A stretch of DNA of 64,000 nucleotides from Clostridia bacterium (GTDB lineage Bacteria; Bacillota_A; Clostridia; TANB77; CAG-508): the NCBI GenBank assembly GCA_022791475.1, contig JAAVZD010000017.1, positions 1 through 64,000 of the forward strand, read 5' to 3'. This document shows positions 47,881-59,167 of this stretch, piece after piece. Made by a program: the position numbers and the translations under genes. The notes under the pieces were generated by a model. The model was not told the origin of the DNA. It did not search any database and saw only the letters and a program-made list of their open reading frames with translations. Position 1 is the first letter of the stretch. Each line of letters opens with the position of its first letter.

Positions 47881-48441
47881 TTGAAAAAGAAAACAAAAAT
47901 CCTAATAGTAATATCATTAATAATACTTATAATACTATTTGGAATACTAAAGATACAAAATTTCATATTAAAAAAGATATATAAAACAAATTATTCAGAG
48001 TATGTATACAAATACTCAGAAGAAAACAACATAGACCCACTACTAACCTTCGCCATAATAAAAGCCGAAAGTAACTTCAACCGAAATATAAAATCAAAAA
48101 GTGGAGCAATAGGACTAATGCAACTAATGGAAAGTACAGCATTAGAAGAAGCAGAAGAAGTAAACCAAGAAATAGTAGTAACTGAAAGTTTATACAATCC
48201 AGAAATAAATATAAAAATAGGAACAAAATATTATGCAAAACTAATAAAAAAATATAATAACAATATGCTATTAGCATTAGCAGCATATAATGCAGGAATA
48301 GGAAATGTAGATAAATGGATACAAGAAGGAATAATAAAGGAAGATGGATCAGAAATAGAGAACATACCATTTAAAGAAACAAATAATTATGTAAGAAAAA
48401 TAGTAAGAGATTATAAAATATATAAACAATTATATAAATAA
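47881..48441 (+). CDS. Membrane-anchored lytic transglycosylase, Slt type
   Basis: 186 aa. The TTG at 47881 is preferred because AAAGGAG lies 7 nt upstream; the longer ORF from 47797 starts inside a repeat. N-terminal membrane anchor (residues 5-25), then the SLT domain: YSEENNIDPLLTFAIIKAESNFN with the catalytic Glu, SGAIGLMQLMESTA, INIKIGTKYYAKLIKKY, LALAAYNAGIGNVDKW. It cleaves peptidoglycan glycan strands without water, leaving anhydromuramyl ends. Confidence 0.92.
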   Translation: MKKKTKILIVISLIILIILFGILKIQNFILKKIYKTNYSEYVYKYSEENNIDPLLTFAIIKAESNFNRNIKSKSGAIGLMQLMESTALEEAEEVNQEIVVTESLYNPEINIKIGTKYYAKLIKKYNNNMLLALAAYNAGIGNVDKWIQEGIIKEDGSEIENIPFKETNNYVRKIVRDYKIYKQLYK

Positions 48442-48549
48442 AATAATCAATTACCATAATTGATTACAAAATAATAGTATAAGTTTTCATAAAAAATTAC
48501 ACAAAAAACAAATGTGAACAAATAGTGTCCTAAATGTATTGAAAATAGG

Positions 48550-48579
48550 TTATCAACAGAGTTATCCACAGTATCCACA
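48550..48579 (+). promoter_or_regulatory. Cluster of three DnaA-box-like 9-mers
   Basis: TTATCAACA (48550-48558), the consensus TTATCCACA (48562-48570) and GTATCCACA (48571-48579), all in the same orientation. They lie in the 359-nt gene-free AT-rich gap 48442-48800, whose remaining sequence is A/T-rich with no other structure I can name. dnaA is not nearby, so this may be a regulatory DnaA site rather than the main origin. Confidence 0.55.
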
Positions 48580-48800
48580 AAAATTATTTTTAAGAATACT
48601 GTAAACAAATATTACAAAAAGAGTAAACATAAGGAAAATAAGTGAAATAAAATTGTAATAATTATGTAATATAAGGAGCAAAAACATGTTTTTTGAAATA
48701 AAAATGAAACATAAATACAAAAAATAACAAAAAAACACAAAGCGCATTGAAATAAAATCTGTAATATAGTAATATTATTGTAATAAAAGGAGGATTGAAA

Positions 48801-49472
48801 ATGGAAGCAAAAATTATAGGAGAATCATTACCAGTAGTAACATGTAAATTAAAAAATGGAGAATCAGTAATAACAGAAAGTGGCGGAATGAGCTGGATGG
48901 ATGAAGGTATAAAAATGTCTACATCAACAAACGGAGGAATAATGAAAGGACTAGGGAGAGCATTAGCAGGAGAATCACTATTCATGAATACATATACAGC
49001 AGAAAAAGACGATGTAGAAATAGCATTTTCATCATGTTTCCCAGGAAGAATATTAGAATTTGATTTAAGTGAAGGAGAAACTATAATAGCACAAAAAAGA
49101 GCATTTTTATGTGCAGAAAGCACAGTAGATATATCAATGCACTTTAGAAAGAAATTAGGAGCAGGCTTCTTTGGAGGAGAAGGCTTCATAATGCAAAAAA
49201 TAACAGGACCAGGGAAAGTATTTCTAGAAATAGATGGAGAAGTAGTAAAGAAAGAACTAAAAGAAGGAGAAAAACTAAAAATAGATAATGGATATGTAGC
49301 AGCAATGACAAAAGGAGTAGACCTAAGTATAGAAACAGTACCAGGATTAAAAAATATAATGTTTGGAGGAGAGGGTCTATTCTTAACAACCTTAAAAGGG
49401 CCAGGAACAGTATGGCTACAATCAATGCCAATATCAAAATTAGCAAGTTTACTATATGTACCTAGAAGCTAG
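48801..49472 (+). CDS. TIGR00266/AIM24 family protein (223 aa)
   Basis: All-beta protein of the AIM24 type: SGGMSWMDEGIKMSTS, FMNTYTAEKDDVEIAFSSCFPGRI, FLCAESTVDISMHFRKKLGAGFFGGEGFIMQKITGPG, and GPGTVWLQSMPISKLA. Function in bacteria is unknown; it is common in Bacillota. The ATG at 48801 follows AGGAGG at 7 nt; an upstream TTG is less likely. Confidence 0.9.
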   Translation: MEAKIIGESLPVVTCKLKNGESVITESGGMSWMDEGIKMSTSTNGGIMKGLGRALAGESLFMNTYTAEKDDVEIAFSSCFPGRILEFDLSEGETIIAQKRAFLCAESTVDISMHFRKKLGAGFFGGEGFIMQKITGPGKVFLEIDGEVVKKELKEGEKLKIDNGYVAAMTKGVDLSIETVPGLKNIMFGGEGLFLTTLKGPGTVWLQSMPISKLASLLYVPRS

Positions 49473-49473
49473 T

Positions 49474-49517
49474 TCCCATTGGGGACGTTTCCAAATGGGA
49501 ACTTTGTCACTTTTTAT
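49474..49517 (+). repeat. Family B intergenic repeat
   Basis: TTCCCATTGGGGACGTTTCC, AAATGGGAACTTTGTCACTTTTT; same order as 1445-1489. It begins 2 nt after the AIM24-like stop codon. Confidence 0.85.
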
Positions 49518-49689
49518 TGTCGACTGTTAAGGCTTTGACTGTTACAGTCGCAGTATGCAGTGGCTGGGAATTAATATTATAAAAAATTTGATTTTTTCAA
49601 AATGGCACTTGTATAAAAATAAAAAATATGATAGTATATAATACATAGTAAATAAAATCCAATTAAAAAGCAAAGTATGTAATTAAAAG

Positions 49690-49912
49690 AATATAGAAAA
49701 AGAGAGCAAGGCTAAAAAGCTGAAAGCCATGCCTATATAAATTACAGAAATTTCACTTTTTAGGACTATTTTTGAAGTAATAGTAGGAAATAGCGTATGC
49801 CTGCGTTAAAGGTTGAATAAGGTTAATGAGAAAATAAACATTAATAAAATTAGGTGGTACCACGAAATACAAGCAATTCGTCCTATGTAATAGGATAGAA
49901 TTGCTTTTTGAA
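49690..49912 (+). promoter_or_regulatory. T-box riboswitch controlling pheS
   Basis: Phe-type T-box leader. Stem I region from about 49690 (AGAGAGCAAGGC...AGCCATGCCT), a candidate UUC specifier around 49752, the T-box core TAGGTGGTACCACG at 49851-49864, and an intrinsic terminator AAGCAATTCGTCCTAT / ATAGGATAGAATTGCTT plus T-run at 49871-49910. Uncharged tRNA-Phe would stabilise the antiterminator and let transcription enter pheS. A -10-like TATAAT lies at 49637-49642. 49520-49636 holds nothing I recognise. Confidence 0.93.
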
Positions 49913-49932
49913 TTAAGGAGGAAAATAATAAA

Positions 49933-50967
49933 ATGAAAGAACAAATTGAAGCAATTAGAAAAAATGCAACTGAAGAAATTTCAAATGTAAAAGATGCAAA
50001 AGAATTAAACGACTTAAAGGTAAAATATTTAGGAAAAAAAGGTGAACTAACAGCTGTATTAAGAGGAATGGGAGCTTTATCAGCAGAAGAAAGACCTGTT
50101 ATAGGAAGCTTAGTAAATGTAGTAAGAGATGAACTAGAAAAATTAATAGAAGAAAAAGAAAACGCTTTTAGAACAGCAGAAATGGAAGAAAAACTTGCAA
50201 AAGAAAAAATAGATATAACACTTCCATCAAATAAAATAAAAAGAGGAAGTAAACACCCATTAAATAGAATAATAGAAGAAGTAGAAGACTTATTTGTATC
50301 AATGGGTTATGACGTAGTAGATGGACCAGAACTAGAAACAGATGAATATTGTTTTGAAAGACTAAACCTACCACAAGGGCATCCAGCAAGAGACATGCAA
50401 GACAGCTTCTATGTAACACCAGAATACTTACTAAGAACACAAACATCAGCAGTTCAAGCACATGTAATGATGGAAAATGAAGAAAAGTCACCAGTACGTG
50501 TAATTTGCCCAGGAAAAGTATACAGAAGAGACGACGACGCTACACACTCACATCAATTCGCACAAGTAGAAGGACTAGTAATAGATAAAGACATATCACT
50601 AGCAGACCTAAAAGGAACACTAGAAGTATTTATGAAAAAGATGTTAGGAGAAAAAACACAATTAAGATTTAGACCAAGTTACTTCCCATTCACAGAACCA
50701 TCATATGAAGTAGATGTAACATGCTTTAAATGTGGCGGAAAAGGATGTAACCTATGCAAACAAACAGGCTGGATAGAGCTATTAGGTTCAGGAATGGTAC
50801 ACCCAAACGTACTAAAAATGAATGGCTACGACCCAGAAAAATACACAGGTTTTGCATTTGGAACAGGACTAGACAGACTAGCAATGTTCAAATACGGAAT
50901 AACAGATATACGTTTACTATATCAAAATGATGTAAGATTCCTAAATCAATTCGACAGAATGGACTAA
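49933..50967 (+). CDS. pheS: Phenylalanyl-tRNA synthetase alpha subunit
   Basis: 344 aa. N-terminal coiled coil (residues 1-85), then the class II catalytic core: [28 protein letters not shown] (motif 1), [38 protein letters not shown] (motif 2), a [17 protein letters not shown] zinc-like loop, and [13 protein letters not shown] (motif 3). Works with PheT as a heterotetramer. Regulated by the T-box in front. Confidence 0.97.
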   Translation: MKEQIEAIRKNATEEISNVKDAKELNDLKVKYLGKKGELTAVLRGMGALSAEERPVIGSLVNVVRDELEKLIEEKENAFRTAEMEEKLAKEKIDITLPSNKIKRGSKHPLNRIIEEVEDLFVSMGYDVVDGPELETDEYCFERLNLPQGHPARDMQDSFYVTPEYLLRTQTSAVQAHVMMENEEKSPVRVICPGKVYRRDDDATHSHQFAQVEGLVIDKDISLADLKGTLEVFMKKMLGEKTQLRFRPSYFPFTEPSYEVDVTCFKCGGKGCNLCKQTGWIELLGSGMVHPNVLKMNGYDPEKYTGFAFGTGLDRLAMFKYGITDIRLLYQNDVRFLNQFDRMD

Positions 50968-50998
50968 GAAAAGATAATGAGTAGTGAATAATTTGGAA

Positions 50999-51044
50999 AT
51001 GTAGGGGCGATTAGCAATAGCCCACACCTTCAAAGAAATCTACC
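50999..51044 (+). repeat. Family D repeat between pheS and pheT, first
   Basis: AATGTAGGGGCGATTAGCAA then CCCACACCTTCAAAGAAATCTACC, preceded by AGTAGTGAATAA, a lead-in also seen before the addA copies (AGTGAAGAGT). Confidence 0.85.
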
Positions 51045-51058
51045 AAAATAGAATTAAA

Positions 51059-51104
51059 TTGTAGGGGTCGCTACCATCGGCGACCCAGCGTTCGAAGAAA
51101 ATGC
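51059..51104 (+). repeat. Family D repeat between pheS and pheT, second
   Basis: TTGTAGGGGTCGCTACCATC then GGCGACCCAGCGTTCGAAGAAAATGC. It is closest to the copy at 41741. Confidence 0.85.
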
Positions 51105-51138
51105 TTAAAAATAAGTACATAAAAAATACAAAACAAAT

Positions 51139-51184
51139 TCCCAAAAGTGACAGATCCCCCATTTGGAAACGTCCCTAATGGGAA
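51139..51184 (-). repeat. Family B repeat, reverse orientation
   Basis: On the minus strand it reads TTTCCCATTAGGGACGTTTC, CAAATGGGGGATCTGTCACTTTTGGG, the same order as the other family B copies. It is the third repeat in the pheS-pheT spacer. Confidence 0.85.
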
Positions 51185-51211
51185 ATAATGAAAAAGAGAA
51201 GGAGAGAAAAA

Positions 51212-53575
51212 ATGAAACTAAGTACAAATTTTGTTAAAGATTACATAGATATAGATGTAGACTTAAAAACATTAGCTGAAGATATGACTAAAGCAGGAAA
51301 TGAATATGATAGTGCAGAAAAATTCATAAATGCTACAAATTTAGTAGTAGGAGAAGTTATGGAATGTGAAATGCATCCAGACTCTGACCATTTACATGTA
51401 TGTAAAGTAAATGTAGGAAAAGAAACTCTACAAATAGTTTGCGGTGCACCAAATGTTAGAAAAGGTTTAAAAGTTATAGTAGCTCTTCCAGGAGCAGTTT
51501 TACCAGGAGATTTCAAAATAAAAGCAGGTGTTATTCGTGGAGTAGAATCAAATGGAATGCTTTGCTCTATAGCTGAACTTGGTTTAGATAGTAAATTTTT
51601 AAAACCAGAAGATAAAGAAGGAATACATGAATTACCAAAAGAAGCAGAAGTAGGAGAAGACCCTATTAAACTTATGGGAATGGATGATGGAATTATTGAC
51701 TTTGAACTTACAGCAAATAGAGGAGACTTACTAAGTGTACTAGGTATGGCATATGAAATAGGTGCAATTTATGATAAAAAAGTAAAAGAAGTTGAACTAT
51801 CACATTCTGAAAGTAATGAAGATATAAATAACAATTTTAAAGTAGAAGTAAACACTGAAAATTGTTCAATATTCCTAGCAAAAAAAGTAGAAAATGTAGT
51901 AATAAAACAAAGCCCAGAATTTATAAAAAACAGGTTAATGGCATCAGGAATAAGACCAATAAACAATGTAGTAGATATAAGTAACTATGTTATGCTAGAA
52001 CTAGGTCAACCACTTCATTATTATGATGCAGATACATTAAATGGAATGCTAGAAGTAAGAATGGCAAAAGAAGGCGAAAAACTAACAACTTTAGATGATG
52101 TAGAAAGAACATTAAACACAGAAGATATAATAATATCTGATGGGAACAAAGCAATTGGCTTAGCAGGTGTAATGGGTGGGCTAGAAACTGAAATTACAGA
52201 AAACACAAAAAATATTATTATAGAATCTGCTATATTTGATAACGTAAAAATAAGAAAAACTTCAAAAGAAATATTAAGAAGTGAAGCAAGTACTCGTTTT
52301 GAAAAAGGTTTAGACGCAAATAGAACATATATGGCAATTGAGCGTTCTTGCAATTTACTAGAAAAATATGCAGACGCAAAAATAGTAGGTGGTTTAGTAA
52401 AATATGATACTACTAATTTAGAAGATACAAAAATAGATATAACTTTTGAAAAAATAAACAAAGTATTAGGCTTAAAAATAGAAAAAGAAGACATATTAAA
52501 TGTATTTAGAAAATTAGGCTTCACATATGAAGTAGAAAATGAAGTGGTTCATGTATCAGTTCCAAAAAGAAGAATAGATATAAGTATACCAGAAGACCTA
52601 ATAGAAGAAGTAGGAAGAATTTATGGAGTAGATAACATAGAAGGAAGACTACCAGAGCTTCCACTAAAAGAAGGTTCATATAATAAGACAATAAGAAATA
52701 TAAGAAATAAAATGATAGACTTAGGTCTAAATGAAACTTTATCATATATATTAGTAAACGATAAAGAAGCAGTAAAATATAGTAAAGATGAATTTGAAAT
52801 AATCAAATTATTAGACCCAATGACAGAAGAAAGAAATACTTTAAGATATAGTATGATACCATCATTAGTAAAAATATATGAATATAACAAAGCACGTAAT
52901 CAAAAAGATGTATCTATATTCGAAATAGGAAAAGGATTTTATAAAAGAGCTGACCAATATGGAGAAGATACAAAACTATGTGTATTAATGTCAGGAGAAA
53001 GAAACACAGGCCTAAATACAAAACAAGTAGATTTCTATGACATAAAAGGAATTACAGAAGAAATATTAGATTACTTAGGCTATAATGGAAGATATTCTTT
53101 CATGATTAAAAACACATTACCAAAAGAATTCCACCCATACCAAACAGCGCAAATTAATGTAAATAATGATATAGTAGGAATAGTAGGAAAATTACATCCA
53201 GAAGTTCAAAAAGATAATGTATATGTACTAGAAATAAACTTAGATAAATTGCTAGAAAAGAAAACAGGAAAAATGAAATACAAAGAAATTTCAAAATTCC
53301 CAAGCGTAAAAAAAGATTTAGCAGTAATAGTAGAAAAAGATGTAACAAGTGAAGAAATAGCAAAACAAATAAAGAAACTAGCAGGAAACCTACTAATAGG
53401 AAGCAAAATATTTGACGTATACACAGGAACAGGAATAGCCGAAAACAAAAAGAGTATAGCATACTCACTAGAATTCGGAACACAAGAAAGAACATTAACA
53501 GACGAAGAAATAAATACAATATTAGAAAAAATAATAGAAGGACTTGAAAAACAAGGCGCAGAAATAAGAAAATAG
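51212..53575 (+). CDS. pheT: Phenylalanyl-tRNA synthetase beta subunit
   Basis: 787 aa. The start at 51212 is chosen because AAGGAG lies 8 nt upstream. Domains in order: tRNA-binding OB fold (residues about 40-150, VVGEVMECEMHPDSDHLHVCKVNVG), B3/B4 editing region (NRLMASGIRPINNVVDISNYVMLELGQPLHYYDAD), B5 (RVFRK-like NVFRKLGFTY), the synthetase-like core, and a C-terminal ferredoxin-fold anticodon-binding domain (KFPSVKKDLAVIV...QERTLTDEEIN). The gap from pheS is 244 nt and contains three repeats, unusual for this operon pair. Confidence 0.97.
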   Translation: MKLSTNFVKDYIDIDVDLKTLAEDMTKAGNEYDSAEKFINATNLVVGEVMECEMHPDSDHLHVCKVNVGKETLQIVCGAPNVRKGLKVIVALPGAVLPGDFKIKAGVIRGVESNGMLCSIAELGLDSKFLKPEDKEGIHELPKEAEVGEDPIKLMGMDDGIIDFELTANRGDLLSVLGMAYEIGAIYDKKVKEVELSHSESNEDINNNFKVEVNTENCSIFLAKKVENVVIKQSPEFIKNRLMASGIRPINNVVDISNYVMLELGQPLHYYDADTLNGMLEVRMAKEGEKLTTLDDVERTLNTEDIIISDGNKAIGLAGVMGGLETEITENTKNIIIESAIFDNVKIRKTSKEILRSEASTRFEKGLDANRTYMAIERSCNLLEKYADAKIVGGLVKYDTTNLEDTKIDITFEKINKVLGLKIEKEDILNVFRKLGFTYEVENEVVHVSVPKRRIDISIPEDLIEEVGRIYGVDNIEGRLPELPLKEGSYNKTIRNIRNKMIDLGLNETLSYILVNDKEAVKYSKDEFEIIKLLDPMTEERNTLRYSMIPSLVKIYEYNKARNQKDVSIFEIGKGFYKRADQYGEDTKLCVLMSGERNTGLNTKQVDFYDIKGITEEILDYLGYNGRYSFMIKNTLPKEFHPYQTAQINVNNDIVGIVGKLHPEVQKDNVYVLEINLDKLLEKKTGKMKYKEISKFPSVKKDLAVIVEKDVTSEEIAKQIKKLAGNLLIGSKIFDVYTGTGIAENKKSIAYSLEFGTQERTLTDEEINTILEKIIEGLEKQGAEIRK

Positions 53576-53579
53576 AAAA

Positions 53580-53616
53580 AGATGACGCATAGGGGATGTT
53601 TCCCTATGCGTCATCT
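53580..53616 (+). terminator. Perfect palindromic terminator after pheT
   Basis: 15-bp perfect stem AGATGACGCATAGGG / CCCTATGCGTCATCT with a 7-nt loop, followed by TTTCTCTTTTT. It also faces the 3' end of the orphan gene 53639-53956. Confidence 0.9.
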
Positions 53617-53638
53617 TTCTCTTTTTGCGTCATTTTTG

Positions 53639-53956
53639 TTACGCGAATAAACTCAAAATTGTATTAACCTGCATTTTGAAATTACTTTCAAACAATGCAC
53701 AGGCATATTTAATTTTTGAAATTTCTTTTTCGCCTTCTGCAATAATTGCCTTTTGCTTATCTACAAAGAAATTGGCATCTTCATAAGGTACCTTAATACG
53801 ATCTATATGCTGAGCATACTCACCGTAAGGCCGTGAAAAGTAAGCATCTTTACTTTTAAATACATGCAACACAGGGCATCCGTTTGCCTTGTAAAGTGTT
53901 GCAACAGCATTGGTAGTGCCATCGTTTTCAGCAGAGTAGTACCATTTTAAATCCAT
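53639..53956 (-). CDS. Orphan small protein, unknown function (105 aa)
   Basis: The ATG at 53956 follows AGGAGG at 7 nt; the longer ORF from 54004 reads through the promoter. The sequence begins MDLKWYYSAENDGTTNAVATLYKANG and has YFSRPYGEYAQHIDRIKVPYEDANFF, with a helical C-terminus. I recognise no domain. It has its own promoter (54011-54038) and a palindromic terminator, stands alone on the minus strand, and uses one in-frame CGG (FSRPYG) at a plausible Arg. GC is higher than in its neighbours. Confidence 0.72.
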   Translation of the reverse strand: MDLKWYYSAENDGTTNAVATLYKANGCPVLHVFKSKDAYFSRPYGEYAQHIDRIKVPYEDANFFVDKQKAIIAEGEKEISKIKYACALFESNFKMQVNTILSLFA

Positions 53957-54010
53957 AAAATTACCTCCTACATTTTGTAATGTGATAATATTAACGGTTA
54001 CCATAATACA

Positions 54011-54038
54011 ATTATATCACATATTTATAATTTGTCAA
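54011..54038 (-). promoter_or_regulatory. Promoter of orphan gene 53639-53956
   Basis: On the minus strand, TTGACA (54038-54033), 16 nt, TATAAT (54016-54011). Confidence 0.7.
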
Positions 54039-54125
54039 ATATTATATTATAAAATAATATTGCTAAATAAACAAAATAAGTATAAAATAGGAGGTAGAAT
54101 TTATATAAAAGGAAGTAAAATAAAA

Positions 54126-55085
54126 ATGAATAATAGAAAAGTAGTAGTTCTAGGTGGAGGAACAGGGTTATCTACATTACTAAGAGGACTTAAAAATTTT
54201 CCATTAGATATAACAGCAGTAGTATCTGTATCAGACGACGGAAAAAGTACAGGTAGACTAAGAAAAGAATTTAACATTCCAGCAGTAGGAGATATAAGAA
54301 GAGTATTAGTATCACTTGCAGAAATAGAGCCATTAGTAGAAAAAGTATTAAATTATAGGTTCACAACAAATAGTGAACTAAATGGGCATACAGTAGGAAA
54401 TTTACTATTAACAGCAATAACAAATATAAGTGGAAATATGTCAGATGGAATAGAAGCCATAGGTAATGTATTAAACTTAAAAGGAAAAGTATTACCATTA
54501 ACAGAAGATAATGTAGTATTAATGGGAAAAATGGAAGATGGAAGTGTAATAGAAGGCGAACACAACATCACAGAAGCAGGAAAAAGGATTATAGACGTAT
54601 TTTACAAAGAAACTCCAATAATATGTGAAAGTGTAATTAAAGCAATAAAAGAAGCTGACTTAATAATATTTAGTATGGGAAGTTTATATACAAGTATAAT
54701 GCCAAATTTAATAAGTAAAGATATGTTAGAGGCGATAGATTATAGCAAAGCAAAATTAATGTACACTTGCAACATGATGACCCAACCAGGAGAAACAGAT
54801 AACTACACAATAGTAGACCATATAAACATATTAAATAAACATTTAGGAACTAGAAAAATAAATGTAGTAATAGCAAACAATGGAGAAATAGAAGAAAACA
54901 TAATAGAAAAATATTCAACATTAGAGCAAAAAGACCAAGTAAAATTAAATGAAAAACAAAAAGAAGAATTAGGCAAAATTAATGTAGAAGTAATAGAAAA
55001 TAACTATGTAATAGTAGAAGACGAACTAATAAGACATAATGCAATAAAACTATCAACAGATATATTTACATATTTGATAAAATAA
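54126..55085 (+). CDS. yvcK: Gluconeogenesis/morphogenesis factor, YvcK family
   Basis: 319 aa, typical length. Starts at ATG 54126 (AAGGAAGT upstream); the upstream extension in the same frame is leader. Seen: VVVLGGGTGLSTLLRGLKNFPLDITAVVSVSDDGKSTGRLR, a CofD-like nucleotide-binding fold, then AVGDIRRVLVSLAE and TVGNLLLTAITNISG. YvcK binds UDP-GlcNAc and is needed for cell shape and growth on gluconeogenic carbon in Bacillus. Usually it sits with rapZ and whiA; neither is adjacent here. Confidence 0.92.
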   Translation: MNNRKVVVLGGGTGLSTLLRGLKNFPLDITAVVSVSDDGKSTGRLRKEFNIPAVGDIRRVLVSLAEIEPLVEKVLNYRFTTNSELNGHTVGNLLLTAITNISGNMSDGIEAIGNVLNLKGKVLPLTEDNVVLMGKMEDGSVIEGEHNITEAGKRIIDVFYKETPIICESVIKAIKEADLIIFSMGSLYTSIMPNLISKDMLEAIDYSKAKLMYTCNMMTQPGETDNYTIVDHINILNKHLGTRKINVVIANNGEIEENIIEKYSTLEQKDQVKLNEKQKEELGKINVEVIENNYVIVEDELIRHNAIKLSTDIFTYLIK

Positions 55086-55098
55086 TTATATACAAAAA

Positions 55099-55123
55099 AG
55101 ACACTTCAAAGTCTGAAGTGTCT
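55099..55123 (+). terminator. Bidirectional terminator between yvcK and orphan gene
   Basis: AGACACTTCA / TGAAGTGTCT stem with a 5-nt loop, T-run after it and A-run before it. Confidence 0.85.
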
Positions 55124-55132
55124 CTTTTTATT

Positions 55133-55477
55133 TTATTGTATTTCTTTTTTTTCAAATTTTGTACATATATTATCATTTAAGAATATCCCACACTTTGGAC
55201 AAAACATTCCAATGCAATTATGATGATTTTTTGTCGGATTTCCTCCAAAATACTCCTCCATGGGGGAGCTTTTACGATATACATATTCAAAATCCTGATC
55301 TCCTTTAATAACTGTGTCTTCTTTACATTTTTTAACTAATTTAGTATTTTTAGGTTTTTCTAAATTATCATAGCTTAATCCAAGACATGCTTTTTCAACC
55401 ATTTCATATTTCTTCATCCGTTCATAAATATATCCACATAAAGGACAGGTTTTGGTAATTATAACTATTTTTGCCAT
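55133..55477 (-). CDS. Orphan zinc-ribbon-like protein (114 aa)
   Basis: N-terminal CPLCGYIYERMKK and C-terminal CIGMFCPKCGIFLNDNICTKF each carry a CxxC pair, so a zinc-ribbon fold is likely. Function unknown. AGGAGG lies 7 nt before the ATG, a consensus promoter upstream, a terminator downstream. It is alone on the minus strand and contains one in-frame CGG (YERMKK). Confidence 0.72.
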   Translation of the reverse strand: MAKIVIITKTCPLCGYIYERMKKYEMVEKACLGLSYDNLEKPKNTKLVKKCKEDTVIKGDQDFEYVYRKSSPMEEYFGGNPTKNHHNCIGMFCPKCGIFLNDNICTKFEKKEIQ

Positions 55478-55528
55478 ATATATACCTCCTACAATTGTAA
55501 TAGAAATAAAACTAATATTTTTGTAATA

Positions 55529-55557
55529 ATTATAATATACAAAACGTAAAAAGTCAA
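55529..55557 (-). promoter_or_regulatory. Promoter of orphan gene 55133-55477
   Basis: On the minus strand, TTGACT (55557-55552), 17 nt, TATAAT (55534-55529). Confidence 0.7.
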
Positions 55558-55704
55558 GCCATGTAACATAGAAAACAGTAATACATAGAAAAAGGAATTA
55601 TCAATTTAAGCCTTTTTTGTTTATTAATTATGCTTGAAAATATAAAAGAAAGTAACCAAAAAATAAAAAAATAATATAATATACAATAGGAGGGGAAAGT
55701 TTTA

Positions 55705-56055
55705 ATGGGAGAATTTATATTAAACGCAATACTATGGACTCTTGCATTATATGGAGCTTTTGAAATTATAAAAACAATAATTAACATATATACATATACA
55801 AATTTAAAATCTGACGGTATTTATATAATAGTAGCTGTTAAAAATCAAGAAAATAAAATAGAAGGATTTTTAAGAAACTTCCTATTTAGAATAATATATG
55901 GAAAAGAAGAACACATAAAAGACATCATAATAGCAGATTTAGACTCAACAGATGAAACAGTACAAATATTAAATAAATTATCAAGAGAATACGAAGGCTT
56001 AAAAGTAACAAATTGGAGAGAATGTAAAGAAGTAATAGAAAATATAAAACAGTAA
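55705..56055 (+). CDS. Membrane-anchored GT2-fold-like small protein (116 aa)
   Basis: One N-terminal membrane helix (residues 3-30), then a short Rossmann-like stretch: IYIIVAVKNQENKIEGFLRNFL and IIIADLDSTDETVQILNKLSREY, resembling the first half of a GT2 domain but without a DxD site or acceptor half. It is too short to be a working transferase. AGGAGG precedes the ATG. I know similar small proteins only as uncharacterised clostridial ORFs. Confidence 0.6.
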   Translation: MGEFILNAILWTLALYGAFEIIKTIINIYTYTNLKSDGIYIIVAVKNQENKIEGFLRNFLFRIIYGKEEHIKDIIIADLDSTDETVQILNKLSREYEGLKVTNWRECKEVIENIKQ

Positions 56056-56445
56056 TTTCTAAATTGTGAACAGTCCTCAATTGGTCTATTTGACTCAATT
56101 AGGTACAGAGTTGTTACAACTCACAGTTAATCTTTAACTAATAGTTACCACCACAAAGATAAAAAGATTAGTAGTATTATAAAATGGATATAAATAGTAA
56201 AATTAAAGACACATAATTAAAACTTATGATACAATATTAGTGTTGAGTAAAATATTAAAAGAAGGTATTAATTATGTGTTAACAAAATAATAACACAAAA
56301 AGTAAAAAGATAAATACTTAGAATATAGTGAAAGACAATCTACTTTATTTATAAAATGTAAAAAATAATATGAAACTATTTATTTTTTTACATATATTGT
56401 ATATAATAGCAAATATGAATTAATACAAAAATTGGAGGAAATCTA
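56056..56445 (+). other. 390-nt gene-free leader region of ligA
   Basis: No credible ORF. It contains a 12-bp inverted pair, ACACATAATTAA (about 56210-56221) and TTAATTATGTGT (about 56268-56279), and an A/T-rich segment with GTATATAATAG near 56400 that may be the ligA promoter -10 region. I see no known riboswitch. Confidence 0.4.
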
Positions 56446-58444
<1,999 letters not shown>

Positions 58445-58449
58445 CGTAA

Positions 58450-59145
58450 ATGAATAGAGAGGACATTACAAATAAAATGGAAATAAAAAAAGAAATGATG
58501 AAAATTTTAGGAGATACAAAACTACCTCCTGAAATACATAAAATGTTAAGAAAAATATATACAGAATATCAGAATGCATGTAGAAAACTTATTCAAGAAT
58601 TAAAAAGTAAATATCCTGAAAAGGAAAAAGAAATAACAAAATTAGAAACGGAAATATCACAAGACTATTATGAAGATGTAAAAATGTGCGAATTTATAGA
58701 ATTTGAAGAATATGATCAAAAAAGAACAATAGTAATAGAAGTAATTAACTCTATAATAAAAGATAGTAATGCTAATAATATAATATCAAGAAAAAAATTT
58801 GTGCAAGATGTTTCAAAAATTGTAAAAAAAGAAGAAAGTATAGATTTTGCAAATATAGTTATAAACAGTATGGTTCAAGAAATAGAAACTTCATGTAAAT
58901 ATGTATTAAATAGAATTAGTTTTTTGAAGTTAAACGATAAAATAATTACAGAAAAAAAAGACCAGTTTAAAAATGAAATATTAAAAATAAAACAAGAAGC
59001 TATACAAAAAAAACCAGAAATAGCACAATGTATAAATGAGCACTTCATAGATATATGTAAAAGAATAGAAAATGTGATTGACACTTATGAAAGACAATCT
59101 AATTTGCATATAGATAGAAGGAAAGATGATGATGAAGAAAGGTAA
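58450..59145 (+). CDS. Helical protein of unknown function (231 aa)
   Basis: Starts 5 nt after the ligA stop with no clear ribosome site of its own, so translation is probably coupled to ligA. The protein is strongly helical and charged with coiled-coil stretches (CRKLIQELKSKYPEKEKEITKLETEIS), two Cys in the C-terminal half and an acidic-basic tail (HIDRRKDDDEER). No family is recognised. If ligA were dead upstream, coupling would be lost too. Confidence 0.7.
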   Translation: MNREDITNKMEIKKEMMKILGDTKLPPEIHKMLRKIYTEYQNACRKLIQELKSKYPEKEKEITKLETEISQDYYEDVKMCEFIEFEEYDQKRTIVIEVINSIIKDSNANNIISRKKFVQDVSKIVKKEESIDFANIVINSMVQEIETSCKYVLNRISFLKLNDKIITEKKDQFKNEILKIKQEAIQKKPEIAQCINEHFIDICKRIENVIDTYERQSNLHIDRRKDDDEER

Positions 59146-59167
59146 CAAAAAAGGAGATAAATTAGAT

